The notes under the pieces: model-generated
Seen by the model: the letters and a program-made list of their open reading frames with translations, nothing else
Databases searched by the model: none
Told to the model about the DNA's origin: nothing
Assembly (NCBI GenBank): GCA_017526525.1
Contig: JAFXRG010000014.1
Coordinates: forward strand, 37,553 to 101,552
Source of the DNA: Clostridia bacterium
GTDB lineage: Bacteria; Bacillota; Clostridia; Christensenellales; Aristaeellaceae
Direction of reading: 5' to 3'
Length of the DNA: 64,000 bases
Translations under genes and position numbers: made by a program
Shown: in pieces, positions 16,110-25,189 of the stretch
How the letters are laid out: the number at the start of each line of letters is the position of its first letter
Numbering within the stretch: the first letter of the stretch is position 1

Positions 16110-16996
16110 ACAGGCTGCTCCGTAGCTTTGGTATTGTTATTTGCTTTTTTCCGGTAAAGAATCAGGCAGAAATATCCCGCTGCCAGCAGGAATAAAGTGA
16201 CGCCTCCCCCCAGCAGGGTAATCTGGCCTGCCAGGGTTCCGAATTCCCTGCCCAGCGCTGCTGAAGCCTGTTCAATCATTGCCCCCGGGTGCAGCGAGAA
16301 AAAGATGATTCCCGTAGCAAGGATCGTCAGTCCGGTTCCCGCCGCGGCGGTTCCGTAATACTTCAGGCTGCTGAAAAAGTCCCGGCCCAGCAGCAGGGCA
16401 ATCAGCCCCGCAGCGAGCAGGCTCAGGGCCGCACCCAGTGCCGGCAGTCTCCGGATATCCCGGATCATTCCTTCCACATCCGCCTTGTTCCGCGCAAAGC
16501 TCATTCCCCGGCTGAGAAGGGATTCCCGCAGGGGAAACACGACACGTTCAATTTTCTCTGCCAGCTCTGCCGCGATCTTTCCCGCATCTTCCGTCCGGGT
16601 TTCCCCGTTCATGCCGGCTTCCACTGCCTTCTCAAGCTCAGCGGCATTCCAGCGCGGAATCGTATCCACAATCCCTTCCGTGCAGAGTTTTGTCCACCAT
16701 GCGGCGGCTTTCCGGTTCATTTCCAGCAGATCTTCCCGCCGGATCGCCGCTTTTACGCCCTCCGGGGAAAAACCGCAGTCCTCCGCCAGCCGGTCCACCT
16801 GTTCATAAATCTTCGCCTGCTGGCTGTCTGCCACCCCGTTTCCTGTCGCTGCGGCCAGATGCATTCCGGCGGAGGTCAGCCCCTGAACTGCCAGCAGGCT
16901 CAGAAGCGCCGCCGACAGAAAAGCGGTCAGCAGGAATGTCAGAACCCAGGCAAATCCGCGTTCCGGTGACGAAACGCATTTTCCTGTCGTCTTCAT
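16106..16996 (-). CDS. Membrane protein of unknown function, 4 predicted TM helices
   Basis: A 296-aa protein with one N-terminal transmembrane segment (about 14-40), an extracytoplasmic helical region of about 140 residues, and three C-terminal transmembrane helices (about 188-207, 215-236 and 255-280). It ends with a short basic cytoplasmic tail. The outer region has charged helices with two tryptophans (AAWWTKL) and no cysteine pair suggesting a disulfide. No family is recognised. ATGA overlaps on both sides tie it to the preceding 53-aa hydrophobic ORF and to the phosphoesterase. Confidence 0.75.
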   Translation of the reverse strand: MKTTGKCVSSPERGFAWVLTFLLTAFLSAALLSLLAVQGLTSAGMHLAAATGNGVADSQQAKIYEQVDRLAEDCGFSPEGVKAAIRREDLLEMNRKAAAWWTKLCTEGIVDTIPRWNAAELEKAVEAGMNGETRTEDAGKIAAELAEKIERVVFPLRESLLSRGMSFARNKADVEGMIRDIRRLPALGAALSLLAAGLIALLLGRDFFSSLKYYGTAAAGTGLTILATGIIFFSLHPGAMIEQASAALGREFGTLAGQITLLGGGVTLFLLAAGYFCLILYRKKANNNTKATEQPV

Positions 16997-17154
16997 GCTT
17001 TCACCACCAGTTTGATCATTATGCTCAGCAGTTTATGGAGTGTCGGCCAGATTCTCGACACGGCCAGTGCCACGACTGCCACAATGGGAAGCGCCGCCGC
17101 CATGGGCATCAGGTACAGTCCCGGGCCGGGTTTCCGTTTCGTTTTAATGCTCAC
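16993..17154 (-). CDS. Small single-pass membrane protein, 53 aa, GTG start
   Basis: The frame runs from a GTG at 17152-17154 to a TGA at 16993-16995. It encodes a basic N-terminus ([11 protein letters not shown]), a hydrophobic stretch (about residues 13-33) and an amphipathic basic C-terminus ([12 protein letters not shown]). It overlaps the uvrB end by 11 bp and the next gene by 4 bp (ATGA). AGGA lies 4 bp upstream of the GTG, which is close. The operon is otherwise gap-free, so an ORF filling this interval exactly is likely real. No family is recognised. Confidence 0.55.
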   Translation of the reverse strand: MSIKTKRKPGPGLYLMPMAAALPIVAVVALAVSRIWPTLHKLLSIMIKLVVKA

Positions 17155-19165
17155 TTTTCCTGGTCCGCTCCCTTCTTCTGTGCCTCCGCTGCTGCATATC
17201 GTCCTTCATGGGCGCTTCTCCCCGCAGCTTCAGAAGCTGATCCCGCAGTTCCGCAGCCCGTTCAAATTCCAGATCCTTTGCAGCGCCGATCATTTCCTCC
17301 TCAATCCGGCGCATCAGCGCATCCCGTTCGTCTTCCGTCAGTGCCTCCGGCGCGGTTTCCTCAATCTTCCGGGTAACCTCCAGCACCGAACGAATCGCAT
17401 TCCGCACCGATTCCGGCGTAATGCCGTGTTCTTTGTTGTAAGCCTCCTGCAGCGCCCTGCGGCGGTTCGTTTCCGACATGGCTTTTGCCATGCTCTCCGT
17501 CAGGCTGTCTCCGTACAGGATTACCCGCCCGTCCACGTTCCGGGCTGCGCGGCCGATCGTTTGCACCAGGGAAGTCTCGCTGCGCAGGAATCCCTCCTTG
17601 TCGGCATCCAGAATAGCCACCAGCGCCACCTCCGGAAGATCCAGGCCTTCCCGCAGCAGATTGATGCCGACCAGGACGTCATATTCGCCCAGCCGCAGAT
17701 CCCGCAGCAGTTCCATTCGTTCCATGGTCTGAATATCGCTGTGCAGGTAGCGTACCCTGATTTCCATCTCTTTCAGGTAATCCGTCAGGCTTTCCGCCAT
17801 ACGCTTGGTCAGAGTGGTCACAAGAACCCGCTCGCCTTTCGCGGTCACCGCCCGGATCTCGCCCACCAGGTCATCCACCTGGCCGGTGGCTTTGCGCAGG
17901 ATCACCTGGGGATCCAGCAGTCCCGTCGGCCGGATAATCTGTTCCACGGTCTGCTCCGCCCGTTCCCGTTCATAAGGCCCGGGAGTAGCTGAAACGTAGA
18001 TGGTCTGGCCGATACGGCTTTCAAACTCGTTGAACAGCAGCGGACGGTTGTCATATGCGGAAGGCAGCCGGAAACCGTATTTCACCAACGTATCCTTCCG
18101 GGCCCGGTCTCCGTTGTACATCGCCCGGATCTGCGGCACGGTAACATGGCTCTCATCAATCATGACAAGAAACTCTTCCGGAAAATAATCCAGCAGGGTG
18201 TAAGGCGCGTCCCCCGGTTTCCGTCCGTCAAAATAGCGGGAGTAGTTTTCAATTCCCTGGCAGTATCCGATTTCCCGCATCATTTCAATGTCATACCGGG
18301 TACGCTGGGCAATCCGCTGCGCCTCCAGGAGCTTTCCCTCTTCTTCAAACTCGGCAATCCGTTTTTTCAGGTCTTCTTCGATCTCGGCAATATGTTCCTC
18401 CATATGTGCGGGATCCGTTGCATAATGCGTGGCCGGAAACAGCGCCGCATGCTCCAGGGTGGCGAGAACATGCCCGCTCACCGCGTCGATCTGTGAAATC
18501 CGTTCAATCTCGTCCCCGAACATTTCAACTCTCAGCGCCCGTTCCTTTTCTCCTGCGGGAATAATCTCCACCGTATCTCCCCGCACCCGGAAGGATCCCC
18601 GTTCAAAGTCCGTGTCATTTCGTTCATACTGGATGTCCACAAGATCCAGAAGCAGTTTCCGGCGCGGATAGGTCATTCCGGGCCGCAGGCTGATCATCTG
18701 GCCCTCGTATTCACTGGGATCCCCCATGGAATAAATGCAGCTTACCGAAGCCACAATAATCACGTCCTTCCGCTCCCGCAGAGCCGCGGTGGCGGAGTGG
18801 CGCAGCCGGTCGATTTCGTCGTTGACGGACGCATCCTTTTCAATGTAGGTATCGGAGGAAGCAATATAAGCCTCCGGCTGATAATAATCATAGTAGGAAA
18901 CAAAGTATTCCACCCGGCTGTCCGGAAAAAAAGCTTTCAGTTCGCTGCACAGCTGTGCCGCCAGGGTCTTGTTGTGAGCAATGACCAGCGTCGGTTTCTG
19001 AACCTTTTCAATCACGGAAGCCATGGTGAACGTTTTTCCGCTTCCTGTAACACCCAGCAAAATCTGTTCCTTCAGCCCCGCCTTGACTCCGGCGGCCAGT
19101 GCTTCAATCGCCTGGGGCTGATCACCGGATGCGGTGTACGGTGCCTTCAGCACAAACTTATCCAT
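17144..19165 (-). CDS. uvrB: Excinuclease ABC subunit B
   Basis: A 673-aa nucleotide-excision-repair helicase. Walker A is [12 protein letters not shown] (about 39-50). The beta-hairpin region with [11 protein letters not shown], the DEAD-like box [10 protein letters not shown] and the helicase motifs SATPGPYE and QTIGRAARN are all present. The C-terminal UVR domain ([23 protein letters not shown]) binds UvrC. AGAGGAG precedes the start. Its start overlaps the end of rnz by 19 bp. uvrA and uvrC are not next to it. Confidence 0.97.
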   Translation of the reverse strand: MDKFVLKAPYTASGDQPQAIEALAAGVKAGLKEQILLGVTGSGKTFTMASVIEKVQKPTLVIAHNKTLAAQLCSELKAFFPDSRVEYFVSYYDYYQPEAYIASSDTYIEKDASVNDEIDRLRHSATAALRERKDVIIVASVSCIYSMGDPSEYEGQMISLRPGMTYPRRKLLLDLVDIQYERNDTDFERGSFRVRGDTVEIIPAGEKERALRVEMFGDEIERISQIDAVSGHVLATLEHAALFPATHYATDPAHMEEHIAEIEEDLKKRIAEFEEEGKLLEAQRIAQRTRYDIEMMREIGYCQGIENYSRYFDGRKPGDAPYTLLDYFPEEFLVMIDESHVTVPQIRAMYNGDRARKDTLVKYGFRLPSAYDNRPLLFNEFESRIGQTIYVSATPGPYERERAEQTVEQIIRPTGLLDPQVILRKATGQVDDLVGEIRAVTAKGERVLVTTLTKRMAESLTDYLKEMEIRVRYLHSDIQTMERMELLRDLRLGEYDVLVGINLLREGLDLPEVALVAILDADKEGFLRSETSLVQTIGRAARNVDGRVILYGDSLTESMAKAMSETNRRRALQEAYNKEHGITPESVRNAIRSVLEVTRKIEETAPEALTEDERDALMRRIEEEMIGAAKDLEFERAAELRDQLLKLRGEAPMKDDMQQRRHRRRERTRKSEH

Positions 19166-20088
19166 GCTTTCTCCTCTTCCCGGGGATAGCGGAGCGTAAC
19201 AGTCTCCCCGTCTTTGGCTGTCCAGGTTTTATCAAATATTTTTCTCGTCTCTTCCAGATGGCTTTCCGGATCCTCCAGGCTGGTGCTGAAGTGGGTCAGC
19301 AGCAGTGCGCCAGCTTCCGCCCGGCGGGCCGTTTCCGCAGCTTCCCGGAACATCATGTGATGGTTTTTCAGCGCCTGGGGCATTTTTTCCTCGTCAGCGT
19401 ACATTCCTTCCAGAATCAGCAGGTCCGCGTCCCGGGTATATCGGTCCAGGGTTTCGCAGGGCCGCGTGTCCGTAGAAAACACAGCTGTGATGCCTTTCCT
19501 GGGCTTTCCTGCAACCTCCTCAGGAAGAATCTTTCTTCCGTGAATCCTGACTGTTTCGCCCTCCTGAAGCCTCTTCCATTCGGTGACCGGAATGTCCAGC
19601 GCCCGGGCTTTTTCCGGCGAAAACTCCGGTTTCCGGGGCAGTGTCATCCGGTATCCGTAGCAGGGAATTCCGCCGTGATCCACCGGAAACGCCCGGATCT
19701 GCAGTCCCACCGACTCCAGTTCCTTTCCCTCCGGCGGAAGCTCGTGCAGCAAGACCGGAAAACTCAGCGGAGGAACAATTACGCACAGGCCTTCCACAAC
19801 GCGTTTCAGTCCCCGGGGCCCCCAGATATGGAGCGTTTCCGTTTTTCCGGCTTTCTCAAGGCTCAGCAGGAGCCCTGCCAGCCCTGTGCAGTGATCCCCG
19901 TGGAAATGAGTCAGCAGCACATCCTCAATGCACCGGAATCCCCATCCCAGCTTCCGGATCCCCACCTGGGTTCCCTCTCCGCAGTCAATCAGCATGCTCC
20001 GGCCGTTCACCCGTACATACAGGGAGGAAAGCGCCCGGTCCGCCAGCGGCAGGGTCCCGCCGGTTCCCAGCGTGCAGACTTCCAGCAC
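19147..20088 (-). CDS. rnz: Ribonuclease Z (tRNA 3' processing)
   Basis: A metallo-beta-lactamase-fold endonuclease that cuts tRNA precursors at the 3' end. The zinc motif [14 protein letters not shown] is present, along with GTGGTLP near the start, [30 protein letters not shown] and [10 protein letters not shown] favour the GTG at 20086-20088 ([11 protein letters not shown]) with GGGGGAG 6 bp before it. A longer frame to 20112 would add eight residues without conserved content. The protein of about 313 aa fits the short ELAC1/RNase Z form. Confidence 0.92.
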   Translation of the reverse strand: MLEVCTLGTGGTLPLADRALSSLYVRVNGRSMLIDCGEGTQVGIRKLGWGFRCIEDVLLTHFHGDHCTGLAGLLLSLEKAGKTETLHIWGPRGLKRVVEGLCVIVPPLSFPVLLHELPPEGKELESVGLQIRAFPVDHGGIPCYGYRMTLPRKPEFSPEKARALDIPVTEWKRLQEGETVRIHGRKILPEEVAGKPRKGITAVFSTDTRPCETLDRYTRDADLLILEGMYADEEKMPQALKNHHMMFREAAETARRAEAGALLLTHFSTSLEDPESHLEETRKIFDKTWTAKDGETVTLRYPREEEKAWISLC

Positions 20089-20125
20089 TCTTCTCTCCCC
20101 CTTCCGCAGCAAATACTAACATATA

Positions 20126-20154
20126 ATAATACTCTGAAATCCGCTTTCTTGCAA
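20126..20154 (-). promoter_or_regulatory. SigA-type promoter of rnz-uvrB operon
   Basis: Minus-strand TTGCAA (20149-20154), 17-bp spacer and TATTAT (20126-20131), about 40 bp before the rnz start. Confidence 0.7.
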
Positions 20155-20212
20155 TCTTATGCACTTTCCCGGACCGGGACTTCCCTTTGTTCACGTTTAT
20201 CCGGTAGGATTA

Positions 20213-20250
20213 TGCATATTTTTATACATCATCTTTGCATATTATGCATC
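20213..20250. promoter_or_regulatory. Two tandem ArgR-like operators upstream of argG
   Basis: Two AT-rich palindromes: TGCATATTTTTATACA (20213-20228) and TTTGCATATTATGCATC (20234-20250). Their centres are about 22 bp apart, matching the paired ARG-box spacing of ArgR/AhrC hexamer sites. A third copy lies at the transcription start. Assignment to ArgR is inferred from the motif and from the operon's content. Confidence 0.6.
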
Positions 20251-20329
20251 TAGGCGATCCAAGGTTCCCGGACGCCCGTTTTTTCTGTATGTTTTTATGT
20301 TTTTTCAGCGTTTTGTTTGCAGAAAAAGC

Positions 20330-20358
20330 TTGACACGAAGGATCTGCAGGTGTATATT
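20330..20358 (+). promoter_or_regulatory. SigA-type promoter of the arginine operon
   Basis: TTGACA (20330-20335), 17-bp spacer and TATATT (20353-20358). The predicted start of transcription falls in the third operator-like palindrome. Confidence 0.85.
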
Positions 20359-20360
20359 TC

Positions 20361-20377
20361 GTGCATAATCATGCATG
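20361..20377. promoter_or_regulatory. ArgR-like operator overlapping the argG transcription start
   Basis: GTGCATAATCATGCATG is a palindrome with the same TGCAT half-sites as the two copies about 125 bp upstream. It starts 3 bp after the -10 box, so binding would block transcription initiation. Confidence 0.6.
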
Positions 20378-20391
20378 AAGGAGGTTTTCCC

Positions 20392-21618
20392 ATGAATAAA
20401 CAGGATATCAAAAAGGTAGTTCTCGCCTACTCAGGCGGTCTGGATACTTCCATTATCATCCCCTGGCTGAAAGAGAACTATAACAACCCCGAAATTATTG
20501 CCGTCTCCGGTGACGTGGGCCAGGGAACGGAGCTGGACGGTCTGGAGGAGAAAGCCCTCAAAACCGGCGCTTCCAAGCTTTACATTCTGGACCTCACCGA
20601 AGAATACGTGGACGATTACATCATCCCCACCATGAAAGCCGGCGCAGTCTATGAGGATTATCTGCTCGGCACCAGCCACGCGCGTCCCTGTATTGCCAAA
20701 GGGCTGGTCGAAATCGCCAAAAAAGAGGGTGCGGACGCCATCTGCCACGGCTGCACCGGCAAGGGCAACGACCAGGTTCGTTTCGAGCTGGCTGTGAAGC
20801 ATTTCGCTCCGGATATGCCCATCATTGCTCCCTGGCGTGAGTGGAGCATTCAGTCCAGGGATGAGGAGATCGACTACGCCGAAGCCCACAACATCCCGCT
20901 GAAAATCACCCGGGAAACCAATTACTCCAAGGACAAGAACCTTTGGCACCTGAGCCATGAAGGCCTGGATCTGGAAGACACCGGAAACGAACCGATGTAC
21001 GAAAAGCCCGGATTCCTGGAAATGGGTGTCTCTCCCATCGACGCACCGGACGAACCCACCTATGTGACCCTGGATTTTGAGCAGGGCATTCCGGTGGCGC
21101 TGGACGGGGAAAAGATGACCGCCAAGCAGATCATTCTGAAGCTTAACGAGCTGGGCGGCAAGAACGGCATCGGCATCATCGATATCGTTGAAAACCGGCT
21201 GGTGGGAATGAAATGCCGCGGCGTCTACGAAACCCCCGGCGGAACGATCCTGTATAAAGCCCATGAGGCGCTGGAATCTGTGTGCCTGGACAAACTGACG
21301 ATGCATGAAAAGCAGAAACTGTCCATCACGTTCGCCGAACTCGTCTACAACGGCCTCTGGTTCTCTCCCCTGCGGGAAGCGCTTTCCGCCTTCGTGGACA
21401 AGACACAGGAAAAAGTAACCGGCAAAGTGAAGCTCAAGCTGTACAAGGGCAACATCATCAAAGCCGGCGTCTGGAGTGATTATTCTCTCTATTCCGAGGA
21501 TATCGCCACCTTCGGTGCCTCTGATTACAACCAGAAAGATTCCGCGGGCTTCATCACCCTCTTCGGTCTCCCGACGAAGGTTCAGGCCCTGGTGGATGCT
21601 GCCAACGAAAAAAAGTAA
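20392..21618 (+). CDS. argG: Argininosuccinate synthase
   Basis: A 408-aa ATP-pyrophosphatase that joins citrulline and aspartate. The PP-loop is [17 protein letters not shown]. Later motifs include [39 protein letters not shown] and the substrate segment [14 protein letters not shown]. The start at 20392 (MNKQDIKK) has GAAGGAGG about 9 bp upstream. The in-frame extension to 20317 overlaps the promoter and is not coding. It is the first gene of an eight-gene operon for arginine and carbamoyl phosphate; argF and argH are not in the window. Confidence 0.97.
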   Translation: MNKQDIKKVVLAYSGGLDTSIIIPWLKENYNNPEIIAVSGDVGQGTELDGLEEKALKTGASKLYILDLTEEYVDDYIIPTMKAGAVYEDYLLGTSHARPCIAKGLVEIAKKEGADAICHGCTGKGNDQVRFELAVKHFAPDMPIIAPWREWSIQSRDEEIDYAEAHNIPLKITRETNYSKDKNLWHLSHEGLDLEDTGNEPMYEKPGFLEMGVSPIDAPDEPTYVTLDFEQGIPVALDGEKMTAKQIILKLNELGGKNGIGIIDIVENRLVGMKCRGVYETPGGTILYKAHEALESVCLDKLTMHEKQKLSITFAELVYNGLWFSPLREALSAFVDKTQEKVTGKVKLKLYKGNIIKAGVWSDYSLYSEDIATFGASDYNQKDSAGFITLFGLPTKVQALVDAANEKK

Positions 21619-21627
21619 GGAGTCATC

Positions 21628-22554
21628 ATGACGAAAGTCTTCATTGACGGCAGCGCCGGAACCACCGGCCTGCGGATCCGGGAACGGCTCTCCGGCCGAA
21701 AGGATCTGGAACTGCTGACCCTGCCGGAGGAACTCCGCAAGGATTCCTCCGCCCGGGCCGATGCGCTGAACACGGCAGCGGTATCCTTTCTTTGCCTGCC
21801 GGATGATGCAGCCAGGGAAGCCGTTTCCCTGGTTACCTCTCCGGATGCTGTTATCATCGATACCAGCACCGCCCATCGCACGGCGGAAGGCTGGACCTAC
21901 GGTTTCCCCGAACTGAAAGGCCAGCGGGAAAAGATCCGCTCCTCCCGCCGGATTGCCAATCCAGGCTGCCACGCCAGCGGTTTTATCTCGCTGGCTGCGC
22001 CGCTGGTTCAGGCCGGACTGCTCCTCCCGGGCGCCCGGCTTTCCTGCTTTTCCCTGACCGGTTATTCCGGCGGCGGAAAGAAAATGATCGCGGCTTATGA
22101 AGCAGAAGGCCGTTCTCCCCTGCTGGACGCTCCGCGTCAGTACGGCCTGGGCCAGACCCATAAGCATCTTCCCGAAATGTCTGCGGTCTGCGGCCTGCAG
22201 CATGAACCTGTTTTCTGTCCCGTTGTGGCTCCGTATTACTCCGGCATGGAAGTGGTGGTTTCGCTGACCCCGGCGGAAACCTCCGCCTCCCCGGATGAAA
22301 TCCGCCAGGTTTATCGGGATTATTACCGGAACGGGCTGGTTCATTTCTCCGAAGGCGCCGGCGAGGAAGGCTTCCTGTCTGCCTGCGCGCTGGCCGGAAG
22401 GGATGACATGGAAATATCCGTTTTCGGTGTTCCGGAGCGGATTCTCCTCGTTTCCCGCTTTGACAATCTGGGAAAAGGCGCCTCCGGTGCCGCGATTCAG
22501 AATATGAATCTTGTGCTGGGGGCGGATGAATCCCTCGGCCTGATCAGAGGATAG
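21628..22554 (+). CDS. argC: N-acetyl-gamma-glutamyl-phosphate reductase (short, type 2)
   Basis: A 308-aa NADP-dependent reductase acting after ArgB. The N-terminus has the nucleotide-binding IDGSAGTTGLRIRERL. STAHRT and the catalytic cysteine in NPGCHASGFI are conserved, as are GYSGGGKKMI and LPEMSAVCGL. The length and the GSAGTTG form belong to the short ArgC type rather than the 345-aa type. Start site TAAGGAG sits 6 bp before the ATG, 9 bp after argG. It is part of the acetyl cycle with argJ, argB and argD downstream. Confidence 0.93.
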   Translation: MTKVFIDGSAGTTGLRIRERLSGRKDLELLTLPEELRKDSSARADALNTAAVSFLCLPDDAAREAVSLVTSPDAVIIDTSTAHRTAEGWTYGFPELKGQREKIRSSRRIANPGCHASGFISLAAPLVQAGLLLPGARLSCFSLTGYSGGGKKMIAAYEAEGRSPLLDAPRQYGLGQTHKHLPEMSAVCGLQHEPVFCPVVAPYYSGMEVVVSLTPAETSASPDEIRQVYRDYYRNGLVHFSEGAGEEGFLSACALAGRDDMEISVFGVPERILLVSRFDNLGKGASGAAIQNMNLVLGADESLGLIRG

Positions 22555-22555
22555 C

Positions 22556-23029
22556 ATGGACGAAGTACGTATTCAGCCGATGACTGTCGAGGATTATGAT
22601 GACGTCCGCGCCCTGTGGATGACCATCCGCGGTTTCGGAATCCGTGCCCTGGACGACGGTCCCGCGGATATCCGGCGCTTCATTCTCCGCAATCCGACCA
22701 CCAGCGTCGTCGCGCGGGTCGGCAGCCGGATTGTCGGTTCCATTCTCTGCGGATCGGACGGACGCCAGGGGGCTCTCTACCATGTTTGCGTTGCCCGCGA
22801 ATTCCGGCGCCGGGGCATCGGCACAAAGATGGTGGGCTATTGTATGCAGCAGCTGAAGCTGATGGGCATCAACAAGGTTTCCCTGATCGCCTTCACTGCC
22901 AATGATGCCGGCAACGCCTTCTGGAAGCAGATCGGCTGGACCCGCAAAACGGACGTCAATTACTATGAGCTGATTCTGAATCAGGAAAATATTACGCACT
23001 TTATAGGAGAGGATGCAGATGATCAGTAG
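22556..23029 (+). CDS. GNAT-family N-acetyltransferase inside the arginine operon
   Basis: A 157-aa acetyltransferase with the acetyl-CoA loop RRRGIGTKMVGYCMQQ (motif A, about 84-99) and a late motif B (FTANDAGNAFWKQIGW). It lies one base after argC and overlaps the start of argJ by 11 bp, so it is translated together with arginine enzymes. It could be an ArgA-like N-acetylglutamate synthase that primes the acetyl cycle. An unrelated small-molecule or protein acetylase carried in the operon is also possible. The fold is well supported; the substrate is inference. Confidence 0.82.
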   Translation: MDEVRIQPMTVEDYDDVRALWMTIRGFGIRALDDGPADIRRFILRNPTTSVVARVGSRIVGSILCGSDGRQGALYHVCVAREFRRRGIGTKMVGYCMQQLKLMGINKVSLIAFTANDAGNAFWKQIGWTRKTDVNYYELILNQENITHFIGEDADDQ

Positions 23030-24263
23030 AATTTCAGGCGGAGTCACCGCCCCGCGCGGATTCAGTGCTGCCTGCTGCGCCGCCGGCATCCGATATCAGG
23101 GGCGCACGGATATGGCTATGCTTTTCAGTCAGGCGCCCTGTGCCGTCGCCGGCACCTTCACTTCCAACCGGGTCAAAGCTGCTCCCGTTCTCTGGGACAT
23201 GGACATTGTGAACGCCGGTGCCCCTGTGCAGGCTGTGGTAGTAAATGCCGGTATTGCCAACGCCGCCACCGGAAAAACCGGCCTGGAGCTGTGCCATTCC
23301 AGTGCATTGGCAGCTTCCGATGCCCTGGGAATTCCGGCCTCTTCCGTTTTGCTGGGTTCCACCGGGGTCATCGGCCCAAATCTGCCCCTGGACCGGCTTT
23401 CCGCCGGAATCCGGACTATGGCGTCTGCCCTTTCCGACTCGGAGGAAGCCGGCACCCTGGCCAGTAAAGCGATCATGACGACCGATACCGTCAACAAGGA
23501 GTTTGCGGTGGAGTTTTACCTTCCCGCCGCCGGCGGCGAAGGAACGGTTCCGGTCCGCCTGGGGGGAATGAGCAAAGGCTCCGGGATGATTCATCCGGAT
23601 ATGTGCACAATGCTGGGATATCTGACCACGGATTGTGCCATCTCCCGGGAGCTGCTGGAAAAGGCTCTGAAAAAGACGGTGCCGGATACCTTCAACATGA
23701 TCACCGTGGACGGAGATACCAGCACCAATGATACACTTCTGCTGATGGCCAACGGTCTGGCGGGCAACAAACCCATTACGGAAGAGGATGAAAGCTTTGC
23801 TGTTTTCTCAGAGGCAGTTTTCAGCGTCTGCCGGGATCTGGCCGTCCTGATGGCTTCAGACGGGGAAGGTGCCACTCATCTGGTGGAGATGCGCGTTTTC
23901 AACGCGGATACAAAAGAAAACGCCCGCACCCTTGCCCGTTCGGTGGTAGGTTCAAGCCTTGTCAAAGCCATGATTTTCGGCCGGGATGCCAACTGCGGCC
24001 GGATCCTCTGCGCTCTCGGCTATGCCGGTCCGGACTTTGATCCTGCCGTTATCGAGCTGTACCTTCATGGGGAAAATGAAACTCTCTGCTTTTACCGGGA
24101 CGGTTGCGTCCAGGCCTTTGATGAGGAAAAGGCTGCCGCCATCCTTGCCGAAAAGGAAGTTCGTTTCTCCTGTGATATGAAAGCCGGCAGTGAAGAAGCG
24201 GTTGCCTGGGGCTGCGATCTTACCTATGACTATGTGAAAATCAACGGTGACTACCGGAGCTGA
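23019..24263 (+). CDS. argJ: Glutamate N-acetyltransferase / amino-acid acetyltransferase ArgJ
   Basis: A 414-aa Ntn-type enzyme that moves the acetyl group from N-acetylornithine to glutamate. The self-cleavage block is GMIHPDMCTMLGYLTT, with the nucleophile threonine in CTML. ITVDGDTSTNDTLLLMANG, LMASDGEGATHLVEM and GRDANCGRILCALGYAG are also typical. Start MISRISGG at 23019 has AGGAG 9 bp upstream; an ATG two codons earlier is possible. With ArgJ present the pathway recycles acetyl groups; whether it also uses acetyl-CoA cannot be told by eye. Confidence 0.95.
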   Translation: MISRISGGVTAPRGFSAACCAAGIRYQGRTDMAMLFSQAPCAVAGTFTSNRVKAAPVLWDMDIVNAGAPVQAVVVNAGIANAATGKTGLELCHSSALAASDALGIPASSVLLGSTGVIGPNLPLDRLSAGIRTMASALSDSEEAGTLASKAIMTTDTVNKEFAVEFYLPAAGGEGTVPVRLGGMSKGSGMIHPDMCTMLGYLTTDCAISRELLEKALKKTVPDTFNMITVDGDTSTNDTLLLMANGLAGNKPITEEDESFAVFSEAVFSVCRDLAVLMASDGEGATHLVEMRVFNADTKENARTLARSVVGSSLVKAMIFGRDANCGRILCALGYAGPDFDPAVIELYLHGENETLCFYRDGCVQAFDEEKAAAILAEKEVRFSCDMKAGSEEAVAWGCDLTYDYVKINGDYRS

Positions 24264-24278
24264 AAAAGGAGTCCGTTA

Positions 24279-25178
24279 ATGCAGTACAATCTTACCAATA
24301 TGGAGCGGGCGGAAGTCCTCACTGCCGCGCTTCCCTATATCCGGAAATATACAGGCCAGACGGTGGTCGTCAAATACGGCGGAAACGCCATGATCAACGA
24401 GCAGCTGAAGCAGCAGGTCATGGAAGACCTGGTTCTCCTCTGGCTCATCGGGGTTCGTGTCGTGCTGGTCCACGGAGGCGGTCCGGAAATCAACGATCTC
24501 ATGGACCGGCTTGGAAAAAAACCGGAATTTGTAAACGGCCTTCGGGTTACCGACAAGGAAACCATGGATATCGTTCAGATGGTTCTGGCGGGAAAAATCA
24601 ACAAAACCCTGGTAAACCTGCTGGAAATGAAAGGCGGCAAGGCGGTCGGGCTCTCCGGCATGGACGGCCGTCTCCTGCAGTGCACCGTCAAGGACGAACG
24701 CCTGGGCTATGTGGGAGAAATCCAGAAGGTACATATCGATCCGGTGACGGATCTGCTGAACAACGGATACATTCCGGTCATTTCCACCGTAGGCTGTGAC
24801 AAATCCGGAAACGCATACAACATCAACGGCGATACGGCCGCGGCCTTTATTGCCGGTGCCCTGGAGGCCCGTACCCTGATCATGATGACGGATATTGCCG
24901 GCGTTCTGCGGAACCGGGAGGATCCTTCCACCCTGATTCCGGAAATCTCCCTGGATGAACTTCCCGCGCTCCGGGAGAACGGCGTTATATCCGGGGGAAT
25001 GATCCCCAAAGTGGAATGCTGCGCCACAGCCATTGCCCGCGGCGTCCGGAATGTTGTCATTATGGACGGACGCGTCCCGCATTCCATTCTCATGGAGCTG
25101 CTGACCGATGAAGGTGCCGGCACCCGGTTCTCCGCTTCCGTCAGCAAATATGAAGATCGCCAGTCCGGCTGGGAATAA
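24279..25178 (+). CDS. argB: Acetylglutamate kinase
   Basis: A 299-aa amino-acid kinase. The N-terminal VVVKYGGNAMIN, VHGGGPEINDLMDRLG, NGLRVTD and VGLSGMDGRLLQC mark the substrate and ATP sites. The C-terminal half carries YNINGDTAAAFIAGAL, MMTDIAGVL and GGMIPKVECC. The length and the N-terminal helix before VVVKYGG suggest the arginine-sensitive hexameric form, which would fit feedback control; that is inference. AGGAG lies before the ATG. Confidence 0.96.
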   Translation: MQYNLTNMERAEVLTAALPYIRKYTGQTVVVKYGGNAMINEQLKQQVMEDLVLLWLIGVRVVLVHGGGPEINDLMDRLGKKPEFVNGLRVTDKETMDIVQMVLAGKINKTLVNLLEMKGGKAVGLSGMDGRLLQCTVKDERLGYVGEIQKVHIDPVTDLLNNGYIPVISTVGCDKSGNAYNINGDTAAAFIAGALEARTLIMMTDIAGVLRNREDPSTLIPEISLDELPALRENGVISGGMIPKVECCATAIARGVRNVVIMDGRVPHSILMELLTDEGAGTRFSASVSKYEDRQSGWE

Positions 25179-25189
25179 CGGAGGTTCAC

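Noticed and set aside
20431-22557. 708-codon open frame on the minus strand across argG and argC
   Set aside because: Very long, but it is antisense to two certain enzymes with intact active sites. It has no ribosome binding site and its composition is Gly/Phe/His/Gln-rich as in other shadows here.
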